Notes: generated by a model from the letters alone, not told the origin. A DNA stretch of 64,000 bases from Lysobacter sp. (GCA_030151365.1 JASLDW010000092.1:38321-102320), one strand, 5' to 3'; positions 42,854-52,264 are shown, counted from the first letter of the stretch. Numbers and translations are program-made.

Positions 42854-43906
42854 ATGTCGTCCGATAACACCCTCAACAACGGCGGGCCCAGCAACAGCAG
42901 GCCCATCTCCCTCACCCATTACCTGATCGACGAGCAGCGCGCCGGCCACGTCAACGCCGACCTGCGCCTGCTGATCGAAGTGGTGGCGCGCGCCTGCAAG
43001 ACCATCTCGGTCGCGGTCGGCAAGGGCGCGCTCGGCGGCGTGCTCGGCGACGCCGGCACCGGCAACATCCAGGGCGAGGCGCAGAAGAAACTCGACGTCA
43101 TCGCCAACGACGTGCTGCTGGAAGCCAATGCCTGGGGCGGCCATCTCGCCGGGCTGGCCTCGGAGGAAATGGAACACAGCCAGCCGATCCCGGACATGTA
43201 TCCGCGCGGCAACTACCTGCTGCTGTTCGATCCCCTCGATGGTTCCTCCAACATCGACGTCAACGTTTCCGTTGGCACGATCTTCTCGGTGCTGCGTTGC
43301 CCCGACGGCGTCACCACGGCGCAGGACCAGCATTACCTCCAGGCCGGCACCGAACAGGTCGCCGCCGGTTACTGCATCTACGGGCCGTCGACGATGATGG
43401 TGCTGACGGTCGGCCACGGCACGCACGCGTTCACGCTGGATCGCGAACAGGGCAGCTTCGTGATGACCCAGCGCGGGATGTCGGTGCCGCAAGAAACGAA
43501 AGAGTTCGCCATCAACATGTCGAACCACCGCCACTGGGACGCGCCGATGCAGCAGTACGTCAACGACCTGCTGGCCGGCAAGGAAGGCCCGCGCGGCAAG
43601 GACTTCAACATGCGCTGGATCGCCAGCATGGTCGCCGACGTCCATCGCATCCTCACCCGCGGCGGCATCTTCATCTATCCGTGGGACAGGAAGGATCCGG
43701 GCAAGGCCGGAAAATTGCGGTTGATGTACGAAGCCAATCCGATGAGCTTCCTGGTGGAACAGGCCGGCGGCGCCGCGACCAACGGCCGCATGCGGATCAT
43801 GGACATCGCACCCGACGGCCTGCACCAGCGCGTGCCGGTGTTCCTGGGATCGAAGAAGGAAGTGGAAGCGGCGACGGCTTACCACCTCGACCATGATCGC
43901 GGCTGA
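42854..43906 (+). CDS. fbp: Class I fructose-1,6-bisphosphatase
   Basis: A 350-residue Mg2+-dependent phosphatase of gluconeogenesis, converting fructose-1,6-bisphosphate to fructose-6-phosphate. The metal site is LLFDPLDGSSNIDVN (~125), preceded by GLASEEME with acidic ligands. C-terminal RKDPGKAGKLRLMYEANPMS is the substrate-binding block. Length and motifs are complete. It is convergent with the kinase-like gene, 13 bases apart. Confidence 0.95.
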   Translation: MSSDNTLNNGGPSNSRPISLTHYLIDEQRAGHVNADLRLLIEVVARACKTISVAVGKGALGGVLGDAGTGNIQGEAQKKLDVIANDVLLEANAWGGHLAGLASEEMEHSQPIPDMYPRGNYLLLFDPLDGSSNIDVNVSVGTIFSVLRCPDGVTTAQDQHYLQAGTEQVAAGYCIYGPSTMMVLTVGHGTHAFTLDREQGSFVMTQRGMSVPQETKEFAINMSNHRHWDAPMQQYVNDLLAGKEGPRGKDFNMRWIASMVADVHRILTRGGIFIYPWDRKDPGKAGKLRLMYEANPMSFLVEQAGGAATNGRMRIMDIAPDGLHQRVPVFLGSKKEVEAATAYHLDHDRG

Positions 43907-43919
43907 TCTCGCGTCCTGC

Positions 43920-44591
43920 TCAATCCGGTAGCCGCACCCACACCGTCGTCCCGCTTGCATCGGACTGCACTTGCAGTTCGCCGCCATGGCGCTCGACGAC
44001 CCGCCGCGCGATCGTCGTGCCGATGTCGACATCGCGCGGATCGCGCAACGCCGCGAACTCACTCGCGGGCTCCATCGCACCATGGCCGGCATCATGGATG
44101 CGCAACAACGTCGCCGCGATGGCATCGCTGGCGCTGACCGTGATCCGGATCGGCACGTCCTCGGGCGCACGCTGCCATGCCGCGCCGATCAGCCGTTGCA
44201 TCATTTGTCGCAGCAGGTGTTCGTCACCGATCGCCTGCATCTCCGGCTGCACGTCGACCCGGGCATCGCGAGCGGGATGGGCATCGAGCAATTCCATCGT
44301 CGCCCAGTCGGCGAGCAGGCTGAGATCGACCGGCACGCGCTTCGATTCCGCGGCGTCCACCCGCAACCAGTCGACCAGATCGACCATCATGGTATCGAGG
44401 CGTTCCGCGGCATCGCGGATGCGCGCCAGATGCTCGCAATCGCCGATATCGAGGCCTTCGCTCTTGTCGAGCAGCCTTCCGAAGCCCTTGATCGCGCGCA
44501 CCTGGGCGCGCAGGTCATGCGACACGACGCGCGCGAGGTTCGCCCGCAGCGCCTGCATGTCGTTGCCGTCGCGATGATTGCCGTCGTCCAT
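43920..44591 (-). CDS. Short soluble histidine-kinase-like protein
   Basis: A 223-residue protein without sensor or membrane segments. A HisKA-like helix has RVVSHDLRAQVRAIKGFGRL, giving a plausible phospho-accepting His. The ATPase part has the G1 box HDAGHGA and a G2-like IGTTIARRVVERHGGEL, but where the N box should be it reads RQMMQRLIGAAW, with no asparagine. It may therefore bind ATP poorly or act as a phosphotransfer partner. No response regulator is adjacent. It is divergent from the SLC13 permease by 50 bases. Confidence 0.78.
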   Translation of the reverse strand: MDDGNHRDGNDMQALRANLARVVSHDLRAQVRAIKGFGRLLDKSEGLDIGDCEHLARIRDAAERLDTMMVDLVDWLRVDAAESKRVPVDLSLLADWATMELLDAHPARDARVDVQPEMQAIGDEHLLRQMMQRLIGAAWQRAPEDVPIRITVSASDAIAATLLRIHDAGHGAMEPASEFAALRDPRDVDIGTTIARRVVERHGGELQVQSDASGTTVWVRLPD

Positions 44592-44641
44592 GTCAAAACC
44601 ACGGTAGCGGATACCGGAGTGTAGTACGGCACAATGCCGGC

Positions 44642-46450
44642 ATGGCCATGTCGCAGATCCTGTTCCTGCTGATCCTCGCCGGTGGACTCTACCTGTTCGT
44701 GAGCGAACGGCTGCGGGTGGACGTCACCGCGATGCTGATCCTGCTGGCGCTGGTGCTGACGCGTGTGATCGGGCCGAAGCAGGCGCTTTCCGGGTTCTCC
44801 AGCGAACCGGCGATCATCATCGCCGCGGTCTTCGTGATTTCCGCAGGCCTCGCCGCCACCGGGATCACCGAACGCATCGGCCAATGGATCGGACGCATGT
44901 CCGGCGGCAACGAATGGCGCACGATCGCGGTGGTGATGCCGACGGTCGCGGTGCTCGCCGCCTTCACCCACCACGTGATGGTGACGGCGATGCTGATGCC
45001 GATCCTGCTGCGCCACGCGCGCCAGAACGGCATGCCGGCATCGCGCCTGCTGATGCCGATGGCGCTGGCGGCATCGATGGGCACCACGTTGACGCTGGTC
45101 AGCGCACCGGCTTTCCTGCTCGCCGACAACATGCTGCAACGCGATGGCGGCGAAGGACTCGGGATCTTCTCGATCACGCCGATCGGCATCGCCCTGGTGC
45201 TGTTCTCGATGATCTATATCCAGCTGACGCGCTGGCTGCTGCCACGACGCAGCGGCGAGCATGGCGAGGGCGATTACCTGCGCATCGATCGCTATCGCAC
45301 CGAATTGCTGGTGATCCCCGGCGGTCGTTGGGCGACGCGCACGCTCTCCGAGCTCAAGCGCGCGATCGGTCCCGAAGTGCACGTGATCGGCTGGCTGCGC
45401 GACCACGACGAACGCAACGATCTCGGCGATGCCAGTCCCCTGCTCGGTGGCGACATCCTGCTGATCGAAGCCGGTGCCGACGAATTGAAATCGCTGCACG
45501 ACGATCCCGGCCTCGATCTCTATCCGATCGCGCGCTTCGGCGCCAAGGCCAACGGCGAGGGCGAAGGCGAGCCGCAGCTGGTACAGGCGGTGGTCGCGCC
45601 CGGTTCCGAATTCATCGGTCGCTCGGTGCGCGACCTCGACTTCTCGCGGCAATTCCGTGCGGTGATCGCCGGCCTGTGGCGGCGGAGCGGTTCCGCGGCG
45701 GCGCGCCTGACCGACACCCGCCTGCAGGAAGGCGACGTGCTGGTGCTGTGGGGACGACCGGCGCGCTTCAGCGAACTCGCCACGCACCACGGTTTCCTGA
45801 TGCTGGTGCCGTTCCGCGGCGAGGGCATGCGCCGGCTGCGCGCACCGCTGGCCTTGCTGATCATGCTGGTGACGATCGTCTGCGCAGCGACCGAATGGGT
45901 CGATCCGCCGCTGGCCTTCCTGATGGGCGCGGTGCTGATGGTGGTGACGCGCTGCGTCGACCTCAAGCGCGCCTACCGCGAGATCGACGTGCGCATCTAC
46001 GTGATGATCGCCGGCGTGATCCCGCTTGGCATCGCCATGGAAAAGACCGGCACCGCGGCCCTGCTCGCTGGTGGCCTGATGCACCTGGTCCACGACTGGT
46101 CGCCGCTCGCCATCCTGGTGATGCTGTTCGCCGCCGGCGCGCTGCTGACACAACCGATGTCGGACGCCGCATCCACCGCCCTGCTCGGCCCGATCGCGCT
46201 GTCGCTCGCACATGCATTGCACCTGCCGCCGACGCCGTTCGTGGTGTGCACCGCATTGGGCGCGGTGGTCGCCTTCATCACCCCGATCGGCCACCACGGC
46301 AGCCTGCTCATCCTTGGTCCGGGGCAATACAAATTCTCGGACTTCCTGCGCATCGGCCTGCCACTCACCATCATGGTCGCCTTCGTCTGCGCGTGGATGG
46401 CACGCTGGTTGTGGCTGGGCGGCCCGCTGCTGCCGCATCTGTCCCACTGA
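44642..46450 (+). CDS. SLC13-family permease with RCK_C domains
   Basis: A 602-residue membrane protein. Two transmembrane halves (~residues 1-200 and ~400-600) flank two TrkA C-terminal (RCK_C) domains, seen at LVIPGGRWATRTLSELKRAI and VVAPGSEFIGRSVRDLDF. This architecture is shared by bacterial dicarboxylate/sulphate-type anion transporters. The substrate is unknown. An ATG two codons later (44648) is an equally possible start. Confidence 0.85.
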   Translation: MAMSQILFLLILAGGLYLFVSERLRVDVTAMLILLALVLTRVIGPKQALSGFSSEPAIIIAAVFVISAGLAATGITERIGQWIGRMSGGNEWRTIAVVMPTVAVLAAFTHHVMVTAMLMPILLRHARQNGMPASRLLMPMALAASMGTTLTLVSAPAFLLADNMLQRDGGEGLGIFSITPIGIALVLFSMIYIQLTRWLLPRRSGEHGEGDYLRIDRYRTELLVIPGGRWATRTLSELKRAIGPEVHVIGWLRDHDERNDLGDASPLLGGDILLIEAGADELKSLHDDPGLDLYPIARFGAKANGEGEGEPQLVQAVVAPGSEFIGRSVRDLDFSRQFRAVIAGLWRRSGSAAARLTDTRLQEGDVLVLWGRPARFSELATHHGFLMLVPFRGEGMRRLRAPLALLIMLVTIVCAATEWVDPPLAFLMGAVLMVVTRCVDLKRAYREIDVRIYVMIAGVIPLGIAMEKTGTAALLAGGLMHLVHDWSPLAILVMLFAAGALLTQPMSDAASTALLGPIALSLAHALHLPPTPFVVCTALGAVVAFITPIGHHGSLLILGPGQYKFSDFLRIGLPLTIMVAFVCAWMARWLWLGGPLLPHLSH

Positions 46451-46469
46451 CGATCAGAACGACACGCCC

Positions 46470-47579
46470 TTAAAACAGCCGGCCCTGCGGCGAGTCCTCG
46501 CATGGCGGCGTGAACAGGCGCATGTCGACCGGCGGCATGCCGGGAAACCCGAGGCGCTGTTTCGCCTTGCGGAAACGCGAGGCCAGCAGGTCGGCGAACG
46601 GGCCTTCGCCGCGTCCGCGCACGCCATAGCGGCTGTCGTAATCCTTGTCGCCATACATCTGCCGGATCAGGCTCATCACGTGCGCCGCGCGCTGCGGATA
46701 GTGCAGTTGCAGCCATTCGCGCCACACTTCCTTCAATTCGTGCGGCAGGCGCAACAGCACGTAGCCCGCCGACAGCGCATCGACTTCGCGCGCGGCTTCG
46801 AGGATGTGCTCCATCTCCATGTCGGTGATCATCGGGATGACCGGCGCCACCAGAACGCCCGCGGGAACGCCGGCCTCGCGCAGCCTGGCGATCATCCTGA
46901 TGCGCGCATGCGGCGCCGCCGCGCGCGGTTCCAGCTTCGATGAGAGCTGGTTGTCGAGCGAGGTGACCGAGACCATGACGTGGACAAGGCGCAGTTTCGC
47001 CAGCTCCGCCAGCAGGTCGAGGTCGCGCAGGATCGCCGACCCCTTGGTGACGATGCCGAGCGGATGGCGCGTTTCCAGCAGCACTTCCAGGCAGGCGCGA
47101 CTGATGCCTTCGTCGCGTTCGATTGGCTGCCAGCCATCTGTGTTGATGCCGAGCGCGATCGGCGACGGCACGTGTCCTGGTTTCGCCAGTTCCTTGCGCA
47201 GCAATTCGGCGGCATTGCGCTTGGCGTACAGCCGCGTCTCGAAATCCAGCCCCGGCGAAAGATCGAGGTAGGCGTGACTCGGCCGCGCAAAGCAGTAGAC
47301 GCAGCCGTGCTCGCAGCCGCGATACGGATTCAGCGACTGCCCGAAGGCGATGTCCGGGGAATCGTTGCGGCTGATGATGGTGCGCGCGCGCTCCGCGGTC
47401 ACCGTCGTCTGCGGTCGCGATTCGAGATCGGCGGCCTGCTCGTTGGCCAGCGCGTCCCAACCGTCGTCCTCGGCGATCGCCGCGCGTTTCTCGAAGCGCC
47501 CGGGCACCCGCGAGGCCGCGCCGCGCCCCTTGATCGCGGCATTCCGTTCGAACCTCACTTTGCGATGACTGTCCATCAC
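46470..47579 (-). CDS. Radical SAM protein, PA0069/SplB-like
   Basis: A 369-residue radical SAM enzyme. The cluster-binding motif is RGCEHGCVYCFARPSHAYL (~residues 86-95, C-x3-C-x2-C). It is followed by a TIM-barrel half (LGINTDGWQPIERD) and VMVSVTSLDNQLSSKLEPRA. It resembles the PA0069 family, related to spore photoproduct lyase but without evidence for DNA repair. Convergent with the SLC13 gene by 19 bases, divergent from the synthase gene by 56. Confidence 0.88.
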   Translation of the reverse strand: MMDSHRKVRFERNAAIKGRGAASRVPGRFEKRAAIAEDDGWDALANEQAADLESRPQTTVTAERARTIISRNDSPDIAFGQSLNPYRGCEHGCVYCFARPSHAYLDLSPGLDFETRLYAKRNAAELLRKELAKPGHVPSPIALGINTDGWQPIERDEGISRACLEVLLETRHPLGIVTKGSAILRDLDLLAELAKLRLVHVMVSVTSLDNQLSSKLEPRAAAPHARIRMIARLREAGVPAGVLVAPVIPMITDMEMEHILEAAREVDALSAGYVLLRLPHELKEVWREWLQLHYPQRAAHVMSLIRQMYGDKDYDSRYGVRGRGEGPFADLLASRFRKAKQRLGFPGMPPVDMRLFTPPCEDSPQGRLF

Positions 47580-47635
47580 GCTAGCCTAGTCCCCAAGCGT
47601 CGCACCGGGCGCGAACAGGAAGCAGGAAGGACACG

Positions 47636-49090
47636 ATGCATCCCATCTACCAGGCATGGAACGCGCTCGTGGCCATCCCCCACGTCGGTTTCTGGCTGGC
47701 CATCTTCTGGATTTGCTACGTCATCGCCCTCGGCGTGTACATCATCCTGCAGAAACGCGAACCCGCCGCCACCCTGAGCTGGCTGTTCAGCCTTGCCCTG
47801 CTGCCGTACCTGGGCTTCATCATCTATTACCTGCTGGGGCCGCAGAAGATCAGCCGCCAGCGCCTGCGGCGCCCGCCGCGCGCGCGCCGGGTCTATCCCG
47901 ATGCGGAAGACTCCAGGGGCTGCGACGAGGATGCCCTGTTGCATCGCCTGGCGAAGGCCGCGACCGGTTTCCGCGCGGTCACCGCCCGCGACGTCCGCTT
48001 GCTGGTCGATGGCAACGCGACCTATTCCGCGTTGATCGGCGACATCCGCAATGCCAGATCGCACATCCATCTCGAGTACTACATTTATCAATCCGATCGC
48101 AGCGGCAGCGCCCTGCTCGAGGCGCTGGTCGAGCGCGCGCGCGCCGGCGTCAAGGTCCGCCTGCTGATGGACGCCGTCGGCTGCTCGCGTACGCCGACGC
48201 ATTTCTTCAATGAACTCGTCGAAGCCGGCGGCGAGATTGCCTGGTTCCATCCGATGCGGTTCCGCGGCGTGTGGAAATTCTGGAAACGCCCTTGGATCAA
48301 CCTGCGCACCCACCGCAAGATTGTGGTGATCGACAGCCGCGTCGGCTACACCGGAGGCATCAACATCACCGACGAGGAAAACGACGCCCTGCGCGAGGAT
48401 GCCTATCGCGACCTGCATCTGCGCCTGACCGGCGACGTGGTGCTGGAGCTGCAGCAGGTCTTCGTCGAAGACTGGATCTACGCCACCGGCCAGCACGATT
48501 TCATTTCCGGGATCGCACACGACCTGCCGGCGCTCCAGCCCGGGCCGATCTGCGCCCAGGTACTGAGTTCCGGGCCCGATTCCAGCTGGGAAGCGATCCA
48601 CCGCCTGCATGTCAGCGTCATCCATGCGGCCCGCCGGCGCGTATGGCTGGTCACGCCCTATTTCGTGCCGGGCGAGGCCGCGCTGATGGCCCTGTCGTCG
48701 GCCGCGTTGTCGGGTCTCGACGTCCGCCTCATGGTGCCGAAGATGAGCGACAGCCGCTGGGTCACCCTCGCCGCGCGCTCGTATTACGACAGCCTGATGG
48801 AGGCCGGGGTCAAGATCTACGAATATGGCCCGCGCATGCTCCATACCAAGGCCCTGCTCAAGGACGACGATGTCGCCATCATCGGCAGCGCCAATTTCGA
48901 CAATCGCAGCTTCCGCCTCAACTTCGAGGTCTCGGTCCTGTTCGAAGACGCCAGCGTCGCCACCGAACTGGCGCGCCAGATCGAGGGCGAGTTCCAGCAC
49001 GCACCGCGCGTGCGCAGTCCCCGCCCGCAGGCCTTCCTGACCGAACGTCTGCCGGAAGCGCTTGCTCGTCTGTTCTCGCCGCTCCTCTGA
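47636..49090 (+). CDS. cls: Cardiolipin synthase (phospholipase D type)
   Basis: A 484-residue membrane synthase that makes cardiolipin from phosphatidylglycerol. Two N-terminal helices (FWLAIFWICYVIALGVYIIL and SLALLPYLGFIIYYLLGP) precede two PLD domains with HKD motifs: HRKIVVIDSRVGYTGG (~225) and HTKALLKDDDVAIIGSANFD (~402). Both sites look intact. It is followed by a small membrane-protein gene 44 bases downstream. Confidence 0.93.
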   Translation: MHPIYQAWNALVAIPHVGFWLAIFWICYVIALGVYIILQKREPAATLSWLFSLALLPYLGFIIYYLLGPQKISRQRLRRPPRARRVYPDAEDSRGCDEDALLHRLAKAATGFRAVTARDVRLLVDGNATYSALIGDIRNARSHIHLEYYIYQSDRSGSALLEALVERARAGVKVRLLMDAVGCSRTPTHFFNELVEAGGEIAWFHPMRFRGVWKFWKRPWINLRTHRKIVVIDSRVGYTGGINITDEENDALREDAYRDLHLRLTGDVVLELQQVFVEDWIYATGQHDFISGIAHDLPALQPGPICAQVLSSGPDSSWEAIHRLHVSVIHAARRRVWLVTPYFVPGEAALMALSSAALSGLDVRLMVPKMSDSRWVTLAARSYYDSLMEAGVKIYEYGPRMLHTKALLKDDDVAIIGSANFDNRSFRLNFEVSVLFEDASVATELARQIEGEFQHAPRVRSPRPQAFLTERLPEALARLFSPLL

Positions 49091-49134
49091 CCGCGGCCCG
49101 ATACACTGCCGGACAACCGCCCGCGGAGGTTCCC

Positions 49135-49818
49135 ATGTCCTGGTTGTTGCTTGCGCTGTCGCTGGCCATCTTCTGCGTCGCCTGGAGCGTCCATTCGCCG
49201 ATCCTGATGGTGCTGTGCCTGCTGGCGGCGCTGGCGGCGCTGATCGGATTCGCCTGGCTGCGTTACAAGCTCCTGTTTCCCGAGCGCACCGTCGCCATCG
49301 ACGACACCCCGCTCACTGCGGAAGACGTGCGCCGCATGCGCGAGGCCCAACTCGCCACTGCTGCGGCCGCCGCACCGATGCCGTTGCCCGCCGCTTCGAA
49401 TCCCGGCATCGGCCAGCTGCGCGCCGCCGGCGAACGCCTGGCCGAACGCGACGCCTTGCTGCAGCAACAGCAAGAAGCGCAGCGCCGGATCGCCGAGATG
49501 GAGCGTCGCGCCGCCGAGGCCGAGCAGCGCGCCGCCGACATCGAACAGCGCCTTGCCGATCTGCAGCAACGCAATTCGGAGCCTGCACCGATGCAGCATG
49601 CGGTCGCGAACGTCGAACCGGCAGTCGTCGAAGCCGCGCCCGCCGCGGTCATGCCGCCGGCATTGCCGCCCAGGCCGCAGCCCAACCTGCGCGACGAAGG
49701 CTGGAATCCCTACGCCGGCGAAGTGCATGCGCCGGCGAAGCGACCGATCGATCCCAGGGCCGCCGGCCCGGACGTGCCGATGCTGACGCCCCTGCGCGAC
49801 GAACCTGGGTCGACATGA
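49135..49818 (+). CDS. Membrane-anchored coiled-coil protein, unknown function
   Basis: A 227-residue protein, start ATG 49135 with GGAGG ten bases before. Two N-terminal hydrophobic helices (LLLALSLAIFCVAWSVHS and LMVLCLLAALAALIGFAWL) are followed by a short linker, a coiled coil (~100-150, QEAQRRIAEMERRAAEAEQR) and a proline-rich tail. No family was recognised. The ATGA overlap with pdxJ implies the two are co-translated, but no functional link is evident. Confidence 0.7.
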   Translation: MSWLLLALSLAIFCVAWSVHSPILMVLCLLAALAALIGFAWLRYKLLFPERTVAIDDTPLTAEDVRRMREAQLATAAAAAPMPLPAASNPGIGQLRAAGERLAERDALLQQQQEAQRRIAEMERRAAEAEQRAADIEQRLADLQQRNSEPAPMQHAVANVEPAVVEAAPAAVMPPALPPRPQPNLRDEGWNPYAGEVHAPAKRPIDPRAAGPDVPMLTPLRDEPGST

Positions 49819-50573
49819 CCGCACTCAGCGTCAACGTCAACAAGATCGCGGTCCTGCGCAATTCCCGTGGTGGCGGCGAACCCGATGTCGTCCGCGCCGC
49901 CCGCACCTGCCTCGATGCCGGCGCCCAAGGCATCACCGTGCATCCGCGTCCCGACGGTCGCCACATCCGCGAAGCCGACGTCCACGCCCTCGCCCGCGTC
50001 TGCGCCGACTACCGCGTCGAGTACAACCTCGAAGGCAATCCGTTCGCGCCGCCGCGTCCCGGCTATCCCGGCTTCATCGCCCTGTGCGAGGCGGTGCGTC
50101 CCGCGCAGGCGACGCTGGTGCCCGACAGCGACGGCCAACTCACCTCCGACCATGGCTTCGATTTCGAACGCGACATCGACGCGCTCGCGCCATTGGTTGC
50201 GCGGCTCAAGGCCCTCGGATGCCGCGTCAGCCTGTTCGCCGATGCCGGGCATCCGGCCACTGCGCGCGCGCGCGATTGCGGCGCCGATCGCATCGAACTC
50301 TACACCGGGCCATACGCCGAGGCGCATGCGGACGGCGATGCTTCATCCGCGCTCGCTGCCTGCGCACGGTCGGCGCAGGTCGCACAGTCGGTCGGCATGG
50401 GCGTCAACGCCGGCCACGACCTCTCGCAAGCCAACCTGACGGATTTCCTGCGCGGGGTTTCCGGCGTGCAAGAGGTCTCGATCGGCCACGCGCTCATCTC
50501 GGAAGCGCTGTACGCGGGACTGGATCGCACCGTTCGCGCCTATCTCGACTGCATAAAAAATGCCGCCCGGTGA
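49815..50573 (+). CDS. pdxJ: Pyridoxine 5'-phosphate synthase
   Basis: A 252-residue TIM-barrel enzyme of the DXP-dependent vitamin B6 pathway. It condenses 1-deoxy-D-xylulose-5-phosphate with 3-amino-2-oxopropyl phosphate. Typical blocks: LSVNVNKIAVLRNSRGG, GITVHPRPDGRHIR, EYNLEGNP, VPDSDGQLTSDHGFD, RIELYTGPYA, GVNAGHDL and VSIGHALISEAL. The ATG overlaps the previous stop (ATGA). The 3' end runs into the terminator hairpin of the convergent exbD gene. Confidence 0.95.
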   Translation: MTALSVNVNKIAVLRNSRGGGEPDVVRAARTCLDAGAQGITVHPRPDGRHIREADVHALARVCADYRVEYNLEGNPFAPPRPGYPGFIALCEAVRPAQATLVPDSDGQLTSDHGFDFERDIDALAPLVARLKALGCRVSLFADAGHPATARARDCGADRIELYTGPYAEAHADGDASSALAACARSAQVAQSVGMGVNAGHDLSQANLTDFLRGVSGVQEVSIGHALISEALYAGLDRTVRAYLDCIKNAAR

Positions 50574-50583
50574 GGGGCGGCAT
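50554..50583 (-). terminator. Terminator of the tonB-exb operon, overlapping the 3' end of pdxJ
   Basis: ATGCCGCCC and GGGCGGCAT form a perfect 9-bp stem, loop GGTGAG. On the minus strand it is followed by TTTTTTATG, making an intrinsic terminator for the exbD genes. The pdxJ stop codon TGA sits in the loop, so the same DNA encodes the PdxJ C-terminus. Confidence 0.85.
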
Positions 50584-50620
50584 CGTCGACAAGAGCGAAG
50601 ACAGCGTCTTCGCCTGAATT

Positions 50621-51028
50621 TCAGTTCTGAACGAAGCCGATCTTTTCCATGTTGGCGTTCTTGGCAGCCGCTAGCACCTTGGCGAACACGTCGTAAGGCG
50701 TGTCGTTGGCGGATTCGATCTGCAGCAGCGGCGTATCGGTCGGGTCTTCCGCCACGGTGTCCCTCATCTGGGCTTCCAGACCCTTCATGTCGACGATCGT
50801 CCCGTTCCACGTCACCGTGCCGCTGGCGTCGATGCTGAGCTTGATCGGCGCCTTCTTCGGCGGCGGCGGCGGCGTGGTGGTCGCCTGCGGCAGGTCGAGC
50901 TTGATCGGATAGGTCTGGGTCGGCATGGTCACCATGAAGATGATCAGCAACACCAACAGCACGTCCACCAGGGGCGTGACGTTGATGTCGGACATCGCGC
51001 CGCCACCGGAATTGGATGCAAATGCCAT
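50621..51028 (-). CDS. exbD: ExbD/TolR-family biopolymer transport protein, copy 2
   Basis: A 135-residue protein with one N-terminal helix (SDINVTPLVDVLLVLLIIFM), whose aspartate is the proton-carrying residue of ExbD. The periplasmic part starts with a proline run (TTTPPPPPKKAPIKLS). It lies 12 bases after the other exbD. In Xanthomonas the second ExbD is specifically needed for some TonB-linked functions. Here both follow one tonB and exbB. Confidence 0.9.
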   Translation of the reverse strand: MAFASNSGGGAMSDINVTPLVDVLLVLLIIFMVTMPTQTYPIKLDLPQATTTPPPPPKKAPIKLSIDASGTVTWNGTIVDMKGLEAQMRDTVAEDPTDTPLLQIESANDTPYDVFAKVLAAAKNANMEKIGFVQN

Positions 51029-51040
51029 GTGTCGGCCTCC

Positions 51041-51478
51041 TTACTGCTGTTCGCCCGGCTTCGGCCGGATGGTGACGTAACCGACGTTGAGCATGCCGGC
51101 CTGGGTCGCGATGCCGGTCATCTTCTTGAGGATCTGCATCTTGGTGTCGCGGTCGGCGCGGATGTTCAGCACCGGCTGCGGCTTCTTCTGGGCGATCACG
51201 GCCAGACGATCCTGGAGCCCGCCCTCGGTGATCGGCTGATCATCGAGGAGCAGGGCGCCGTTTTCACGGACGAACAGCGTGACCGGGGCGGTCTTCTCCT
51301 CGTCGTGCTTCTGCGACGGCGCGAGGAGCACCCGCGGCAATTCGACCTTGGTTTTGTGGTTCATCAGCGGCGTGGTGATCATGAAGATGATCAACAGCAC
51401 CAACATCACGTCCACGAGGGGCGTGACGTTGATTTCCGCCATGGGTCCACTGCTGCTGTTGCCGGTACTGAATGCCAT
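51041..51478 (-). CDS. exbD: ExbD/TolR-family biopolymer transport protein, copy 1
   Basis: A 145-residue protein with the same helix (AEINVTPLVDVMLVLLIIFM) and conserved aspartate as copy 2. The periplasmic domain has FVRENGALLLDDQPI and ends in VGYVTIRPKPGEQQ. It lies 48 bases downstream of exbB. With ExbB it forms the proton-driven motor energising TonB. Confidence 0.92.
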   Translation of the reverse strand: MAFSTGNSSSGPMAEINVTPLVDVMLVLLIIFMITTPLMNHKTKVELPRVLLAPSQKHDEEKTAPVTLFVRENGALLLDDQPITEGGLQDRLAVIAQKKPQPVLNIRADRDTKMQILKKMTGIATQAGMLNVGYVTIRPKPGEQQ

Positions 51479-51526
51479 TTTCGGGCGTCCTCGTGGATCG
51501 ATGCTTCTGTCGTGCGCGGGCGGGGA

Positions 51527-52264
51527 TTAGCCGCCGACGCGCGAGCCGGTCGCGAAGAAGTCGTGCAGGTCGTGCGCGAACGAATCGAACTTCGCGTTGG
51601 TGGTGCGGTTCAGGCGGCTGAAGAAGTTGTACGCCAACACCGCCGGGATCGCCACGAACAGACCGATCGCGGTCATGATCAGGGCTTCACCCACCGGACC
51701 GGCCACGGCCGAGATCGAGGCGTCGCCGCTGGCGCCGATGCGGATCAGGGCGTGGTAGATGCCCCACACCGTACCAAGCAGACCGACGAACGGAGCGGTC
51801 GCGCCGACGGTGGCGAGCACGGTCAGGCCGGATTCGAGGGTCATCGATTCGCGGGTCACGGCCTGGCGCAGGGCGCGGTCGACGAACTCGGAACGATTGA
51901 GCGATTCAGCCAGGCGCGAGCCTTCGCTGCGCTGGTGGTGGGCGGCGGCCTGGGCGGCGTCGAGCGCGATCTTGGAGAACGGCTCGTTGCGCGGCTGCTC
52001 TTCCATGTAGCGGACGGCATCCTGCGCGTTCGGGGTTTCCCAGAACGTGTTGACGACGCGGTCGGCGCTGCCACGGAGGCGGGCGTTCTTGATGAAGTTC
52101 ATGACGATCCAGTAGATCGACAACAGCGAGAACACCATCAGGGTGAGGAAGACGATCCAACCCACGGCATCGAAACCATGGATCAGCTGGGCGAAGCCCA
52201 TCTGCTGCAGAGCAGCGGCATTGTTACCGCCAGCGGCGGCGGGAGCGGCTTGTTGAAGGAGCAT
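51527..52264 (-). CDS. exbB: MotA/TolQ/ExbB proton channel protein
   Basis: A 245-residue ExbB with three membrane helices: GWIVFLTLMVFSLLSIYWIV, then LTVLATVGATAPFVGLLGTV (conserved Thr/Pro channel lining), and ALIMTAIGLFVAIPAVLAYN with the conserved Pro. The cytoplasmic loop between helices 1 and 2 is typical. It sits 56 bases after tonB. The pentameric channel surrounds ExbD helices. Confidence 0.93.
   Translation of the reverse strand: MLLQQAAPAAAGGNNAAALQQMGFAQLIHGFDAVGWIVFLTLMVFSLLSIYWIVMNFIKNARLRGSADRVVNTFWETPNAQDAVRYMEEQPRNEPFSKIALDAAQAAAHHQRSEGSRLAESLNRSEFVDRALRQAVTRESMTLESGLTVLATVGATAPFVGLLGTVWGIYHALIRIGASGDASISAVAGPVGEALIMTAIGLFVAIPAVLAYNFFSRLNRTTNAKFDSFAHDLHDFFATGSRVGG

Noticed and set aside
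44387..46447. A 686-codon frame antisense to the SLC13 permease
   Set aside because: Gln/His/Arg-rich shadow of a membrane-protein gene, with no motif.
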